Assembly (NCBI GenBank): GCA_003427395.1
Contig: BFEA01000102.1
Location: forward strand, 1,731,789 to 1,763,410
Source: Chara braunii
Lineage: Eukaryota; Streptophyta; Charophyceae; Charales; Characeae
DNA: 31,622 nt
Direction: 5' to 3'
Shown here piece after piece: positions 29,647 to 31,622 of this stretch. The notes under the pieces were generated by a model, which made no database searches, had not been told where the DNA came from, and saw nothing but the letters and a program-made list of their open reading frames with translations. The stretch's first letter is position 1. Each line of letters begins with the position of its first letter. A program made the position numbers and the translations under genes.

Positions 29647-30430
29647 ATTCCCTGAGATGGTGCGGTTTTGCCATTTCTTACCCGCTTGCAGATCTTTCCA
29701 GTAATGGCAATAATTAGCCTCGGCTAAGAAGCCAGCATGAACTATAGCAATCTTACTGAACTTCTCGTATGTCATCCCCTCTTCCTTTGTACGGGGATAA
29801 AGTTGAGTATGGAGAAAGTCGGGCAGTGCCCTTGCGAAGTTGTTAAGGATTTGAGTGGGAGTAAAACCATGTTCAGCGCATTGTAAGAGTTCATCCATCA
29901 TTGCTTTGAGTGCAGACGCACTCTTCCATTTCCGATTCGCAATATTTAAGATCAACATTTTTGTTCGGCGAGCCACATTTATATCTTCAAATCGTTCTCT
30001 AACAGCCTTAAAGAAGTCTTCGATTCTTGTTTGCTGTGAATATTCGATCATAGTCTGGCAATTTGCTTCTTTTTGCAACAATATGGCGAAGCTCATCGCA
30101 TCGCCGGACATACACAAAGTGGCCATCAAGACTATGTATGGCGAAGCTCATCGCATCGCCGGACATACACAAAGTGGCCATCAAGACTATGTCCCAATAC
30201 TGGATGCGTTGTCCGAATATATATGATTCCACAGCAGCAATCCAATGTAAAACACTCTCCTCCTTCTTGTCAGTGTAGTTCCATGGCACTTTAACTTTGA
30301 TTTTCCTCACATCCCCACTATCTTCTCGCAGCACACCCTTCCCTTTCTTGTCACCATCTCCCCCATCTCCATCTCCATCTCCTCATCCTCCGCCGCTGCC
30401 ACGAACTATCTCAATTGCAGCAGGCGTACA
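29557..30430 (-). pseudogene. gag capsid region, frameshifted (minus-strand element)
   Basis: From high to low coordinates: a Gly/Asp repeat (about 30400-30350), then KIKVKVPWNYTDKKEESVLH and IAAVESYIFGQRIQYWDIVL, which is the start of a retrotransposon gag domain. The frame 30334-30008 derails in the first 55-bp duplication. The frame 30129-29557 continues with MATLCMSGDAMSFAILLQKE, RTRIEDFF-like residues, KSASALKAMMDELLQCAEHG and the capsid helices NFARALPDFLHTQLYPRTKE and SKIAIVHAGFLAEANY. Removing neither copy is needed to see that the two frames belong to one protein. Confidence 0.85.
30082..30191. repeat. Perfect 55-bp tandem duplication in gag (first of two)
   Basis: 30082-30136 and 30137-30191 are identical base for base. 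The period of 55 is one more than a multiple of three, and the capsid frame breaks exactly here. Identity without a single mismatch indicates a recent event or an assembly artefact. Confidence 0.97.
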
Positions 30431-31205
30431 GGTTTGTGTGATGTGATTATCTAATTTCTGGATATATGATTGTATATGTTGATCAACATCTTCGGCAGAC
30501 TTCCGCAGAAAGGTATTCCAAACTCCCGCAAACTCTATTGGTGGGTTTCAACTTTTTGCAATGTTATTTTCATTGCTTCCAGCTCTTGCTTTGTATGCAG
30601 GACTGTTTCTGTCAAGAGGGCTAGTTTTTCTTCTGTTGCAGCTTTTGCTTTTCCTTCTGATCTTGCAACTCTTTTTGCAGCCTTGCACCCTCTGTTTGCA
30701 GCCTTTTCCTTTTGTCAAGTTCTTGCCGCTTCGCTGCTAACATTTTCATATGCAGTTCCGCACGCTTTTCCTCCAGCAAGAGTTCTTTTTCCCTTTGGTC
30801 CTTAATGGAATTCAATTTCCCAACGAACATATCTCTTTCCTCCTCCGTCTCTTCAATTCGGTCGCTGGAATATGCATATTGATCATACCAATCCAGCGGT
30901 TTGACCTGGAATTCCCCACCTGTCTGGCTAGTTTCTCCCCTTTCTGCCAGTCGCCTGATCAGCCTGTCATCAGCAGATTCATCTTCTTCCTCTACTGTCT
31001 GCAATTCTTCCTTCAACTCTCTTTCTAACTTTTCTTTCATTTCTCTCTTCATTCTTTCTTCTTCCATCTGCACTTTCTTCTTTATTTCTTCTTTTTGTCT
31101 TTTCCTTTCTTCCTTCGCTTTCTTCTTTTCAGCCTGGCGGCGTTCCACTTCAGCCTGTTCTGCAGGCGTGGGTCCAGGTTTTGCTGTGCCAGACCTCAGC
31201 ATCAT
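30431..31205 (-). pseudogene. gag N-terminal coiled-coil region (minus-strand element)
   Basis: Within a longer open frame, the likely natural start is the Met-Met at 31205/31202 (MMLRSGTAKPGPTPAEQAEV), as retroelement gags of this type tend to begin with a short LRSG-like sequence. Residues 20-75 are a highly charged Lys/Glu/Arg coiled coil (RRQAEKKKAKEERKRQKEEI, MEEERMKREMKEKLERELKE). A second coiled coil covers EERDMFVGKLNSIKDQREKE to QELDKRKRLQTEGARLQKEL. The frame stops at 30621. A shifted frame continues the heptads (TETVLHTKQELEAMKITLQ) to about 30500 with stops. It links to the capsid part downstream. Confidence 0.75.
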
Positions 31206-31409
31206 CCGAGAGGTGCAGGTCCTCCCGAAGCCCAAGCAAAAGAAGCTTCTGAACAAGGGGCCCATCAAAACAATGAGGGCCAACAACCCTTGCATTGGGT
31301 AATCGTCCATGATGGAACACAGCACAGGTACCCCTCCGCTGGTCCCACCAGGTAAGACCACCACCAATTATCCTAGGTCTAGTCTTAGCATGGATGGGAT
31401 GATTTTGCA
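31206..31409 (-). other. Region upstream of the minus-strand gag
   Basis: Open in the same frame as gag to 31367 but without a motif. Probably untranslated leader. A CAGGTAAGA word on the opposite (plus) strand lies at 31349-31357. Confidence 0.4.
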
Positions 31410-31622
31410 CTTTTTTTTTTTTTTTTTTTTTAAACTCTGGATATCACTGCTTCAAAAATAACGAGTTTCAGAACTTTTAAAACTTTAAACCACCAATACC
31501 TCTCCCTGCTTGAAGAAATCGACGCCGCCGTATACGCGCTGCGTCGCGCTGGGTACCCACCCGCGTGCGACCGGTAGTCCCCAAAAATCAGGGCGAAAAA
31601 AAAAAAAAAAAAAAAAAAAAAA
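31410..31622. other. Window end: poly-T run, non-coding DNA, terminal poly-A
   Basis: A T run of about 22 (31411-31431) and a terminal A run of about 27 (31596-31622) bracket GC-rich mixed sequence containing CGCTGCGTCGCGCTGGG. No LTR end or primer binding site for the minus-strand element is recognisable. The terminal A run suggests a contig edge or a low-complexity gap boundary. Confidence 0.6.

Larger units (their letters stand above)
25533..31367 (-). mobile_element. Degenerate Ty3/gypsy chromovirus, minus strand, LTRs not identified
   Basis: Reading from high to low coordinates there is gag (coiled coil, capsid, RGG-rich nucleocapsid), protease, RT, RNase H, integrase and chromodomain, the standard chromovirus order. 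Most domains are more complete than in the plus-strand element, and the protease and RNase H Asp residues survive. The copy is nevertheless broken by two 55-bp tandem duplications, several stops and frameshifts, and an integrase deletion. The 5' LTR and primer site would lie beyond about 31400, where I see only poly-T and other DNA. Confidence 0.92.

Noticed and set aside
31596-31622. Poly-A tail of a retroposed transcript
   Set aside because: It coincides with the window end. A contig edge or low-complexity gap cannot be excluded, and no gene lies immediately upstream.

Overview
The window looks like repeat-dominated nuclear DNA of a streptophyte (green plant or charophyte alga). The evidence is initiator-Met-type primer binding sites, several Ty3/gypsy chromovirus-like retroelements in different states of decay, abundant CT/GA, TTC and TA microsatellites, and plant-like splice signals. 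The gag proteins resemble retroelement proteins I recall from Chara braunii. That is memory, not a search. I find no intact host gene, rRNA gene, tRNA gene or CRISPR array. All protein-coding signal is transposon-derived and broken, apart from a short stretch with exon/intron-like signals near 24-25 kb.

Layout. 1-1945: short tandem repeats, a run of small hairpins (524-709), a CCGG-dense block (1044-1191) and a minus-strand integrase fragment (1215-1606). About 1974-11265: one nearly full-length but dead Ty3/gypsy element on the plus strand, with both LTRs, a primer binding site at 3106, gag, protease, RT/RNase H, integrase, a chromodomain-like tail and a purine tract. Its leader carries a reversed LTR-end fragment related to the sequence just downstream of the element. 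11266-16280: LTR-like DNA ending in a second, canonical primer binding site (12172), a palindrome-rich tract (13153-13314), a long inverted repeat (13842-13928), a hAT-type MITE with an exact 8-bp target duplication (13948-14259), and a broken gag (14622-16280).

16281-25500: mostly non-coding. It has a 245-bp-spaced duplication with a candidate micro-exon, hairpin pairs at 18.8-19.3 kb, complex GA- and TTC-rich tandem repeats (19.57-20.75 kb), another integrase C-terminal relic, a duplicated helicase-like motif, a 96% identical 147-bp direct repeat pair, and a tract with 15 ambiguous bases. 25533-31367: a second chromovirus on the minus strand with gag (coiled coil, capsid, RGG-rich nucleocapsid), protease with intact DSG, RT, RNase H, integrase and chromodomain. 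It is broken by two 55-bp tandem duplications, frameshifts, stops and an integrase deletion. The window ends in poly-A.

How the parts relate: the two large elements share gene order and an FTREEL-containing C-terminal motif, but are separate lineages. Neither could now transpose by itself. The most unusual structures are the CANNTG-centred palindrome family near 13.2-13.9 kb, the hairpin arrays at 524-709 and 19107-19317, and the strand-biased set of splice-donor octamers.
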